In this document: in pieces, positions 62,901 to 64,000 of the stretch
Position numbering within the stretch: position 1 is the stretch's first letter
Layout: each line of letters begins with the position of its first letter
Assembly (NCBI GenBank): GCA_026874595.1
Contig: CM049318.1
Span: 53,038,750-53,102,749, forward strand
Length of the DNA: 64,000 nucleotides
Direction: 5' to 3'
Source of the DNA: Sipunculus nudus
Lineage: Eukaryota; Annelida; Sipuncula; Golfingiida; Sipunculidae
The notes under the pieces: model-generated
Database searches by the model: none
Told to the model about the DNA's origin: nothing
What the model saw: the letters and a program-made list of their open reading frames with translations, nothing else
Translations under genes and position numbers: made by a program

Positions 62901-64000
62901 AGAGAGAGATAGTGTACGTGTGTGTGTATGTGCGTATGAGTGTTTTAATAACCTATAAATCACTATATGTGTATTCTGCGCGAAGGGATCAATTCGTCAA
63001 ATTTACCAGCGCATGTTTATGTATTTGAATGTTGCAAAAGTTGCAAAATGATAAAAGTGATATAAAAATGAAGAATAAAAATATCCTCTTCAGTTTTTTT
63101 CTGTATATAATATGTAACAGAATGATTAGGATAGCTCCGTCTTCGGGTAGTATGTGGCCAATTGATATTTTTCCCAAGGCGCAAAACTTACATGAATGAC
63201 ACCGAGCCCAGGAAACGCTTTCTGATACACTTTAAGCATTCTATGACTTGTATGACTTTTTCTCAGCGGGCAATGTAAACCTGGAATTAAGAAAGTTTAA
63301 TTGCGTCAAACGATTTTTTTTTCATTGTGGTTGTTTTTTTTTATACAACGAGCTGTGTAACTTATATTTTAATTCTTTTATAATATTCTTTCATTGATCT
63401 GTCAGGATTTTATATATATATCGGTCTCTTTAGATCATCTCTTAATAGCCTAGAAACAAGAAAAAAAAATCAGATGATTATCTTGTAGGCAAATATAAAT
63501 AGGTTTAGGATTATCTCGTTAGAAAAAAAATAAATATATGACTGTCTATGACGTCATGTATGTCCGCTGATGTAAAAGAAAAGTTCATTTTCTTTAAGGA
63601 CCGCCAGGCATAGCTGCTCTTCTGTGAAATGAAAGTTTCTTAAAATACCAGAATGCCATCGCGGTTCATTCAAACCTACCTCTGACCTGTCCGTACGAAT
63701 CACAGCTGATGACTTTATAACGATTCAAGCTTGAAATGAAACGCTAGCACGGAAAGGGGTGTCACAGATTCTCGATTTACGTCCCATTTATGAAAGTTAT
63801 GACTATGTTTTAATCAAATATCAACTTAATACGCCCATAAGAATACCATCCTATTAACCTCGTGAAACAGAAATCGAAAATTCATGTATTGAAAGCTGGA
63901 CTTGAAAAAAAAATATTACCGTATTTGTGTATATTGTTAGATTTCCTAAGATGATATCAGAATTAGGTAAAATAAAATAATTTCAGTTGAGATTGCTGCT
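59913..64000. other. Long unannotated stretch to the window end
   Basis: No gene recognised. T-rich runs occur near 59993-60012 and 60209-60220. GC-richer islands lie at 60500-60700 and 62440-62770; the latter holds a 114-codon plus-strand stretch (62509-62853) and a 101-codon minus-strand stretch (62246-62551) that overlap and show no motifs. TGACGTCA octamers lie at 62753-62760 and 63549-63556. Confidence 0.35.

Overview
This window looks like animal (metazoan) genomic DNA, AT-rich and almost free of recognisable host protein-coding sequence. It has no operons, no compact gene packing and no long intact ORF. Instead it holds long (AT)n and (AC)n microsatellites, tRNA-derived SINEs, decayed non-LTR retrotransposons, MITE-like elements, minisatellites and a long-period satellite. 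The repeat styles (tRNA-SINEs with a pyrimidine-rich body, GACA-type minisatellites, arrays framed by a CCCCTCGCAAC hairpin) suggest a marine mollusc, most likely a bivalve. That is an inference, not proven by the sequence.

Layout. Positions 1-13763 are the edge of a tandem satellite with a monomer of about 2.2 kb. The GGCTGGTTGCGGGGGCCCC anchor recurs at 871, 3086, 5312, 7529, 9744 and 11951. Monomers of two subtypes (A, B) alternate, giving a higher-order dimer of about 4.43 kb, and the array ends abruptly near 13763. Positions 13764-31400 are intergenic or intronic DNA with two SINE families, a 35-bp minisatellite, a local duplication, microsatellites and one weak first-exon candidate near 24546.

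Positions 31400-54270 are the structural centre: an old direct segmental duplication. The left copy is about 31400-42320 and the right copy about 43950-54270, separated by a GACA minisatellite spacer. An older CR1/L2-like LINE fragment and a tRNA-SINE are present at matching places in both copies. A younger, 5'-truncated Jockey/CR1-like LINE (38239-40723, minus strand) sits inside the older LINE of the left copy only. It is flanked by a 14-bp target-site duplication, and the right copy keeps the empty site. A 145-bp-period array element is also left-only. A MITE with terminal inverted repeats of about 65-70 bp and a block of about 2.2 kb appear right-only.

Positions 54270-64000 hold a 20-bp TAATTG-bearing array, another long (AT)n, two copies of a dispersed hairpin-ended repeat, a SINE, a second MITE copy and unannotated DNA.

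Functionally the window has no gene network. The only protein signatures I recognise are reverse transcriptase remnants, all disrupted. The most noteworthy content is the dimeric long-period satellite, its diverged relics inside the right duplicate, and the nested record of insertions before and after the duplication.
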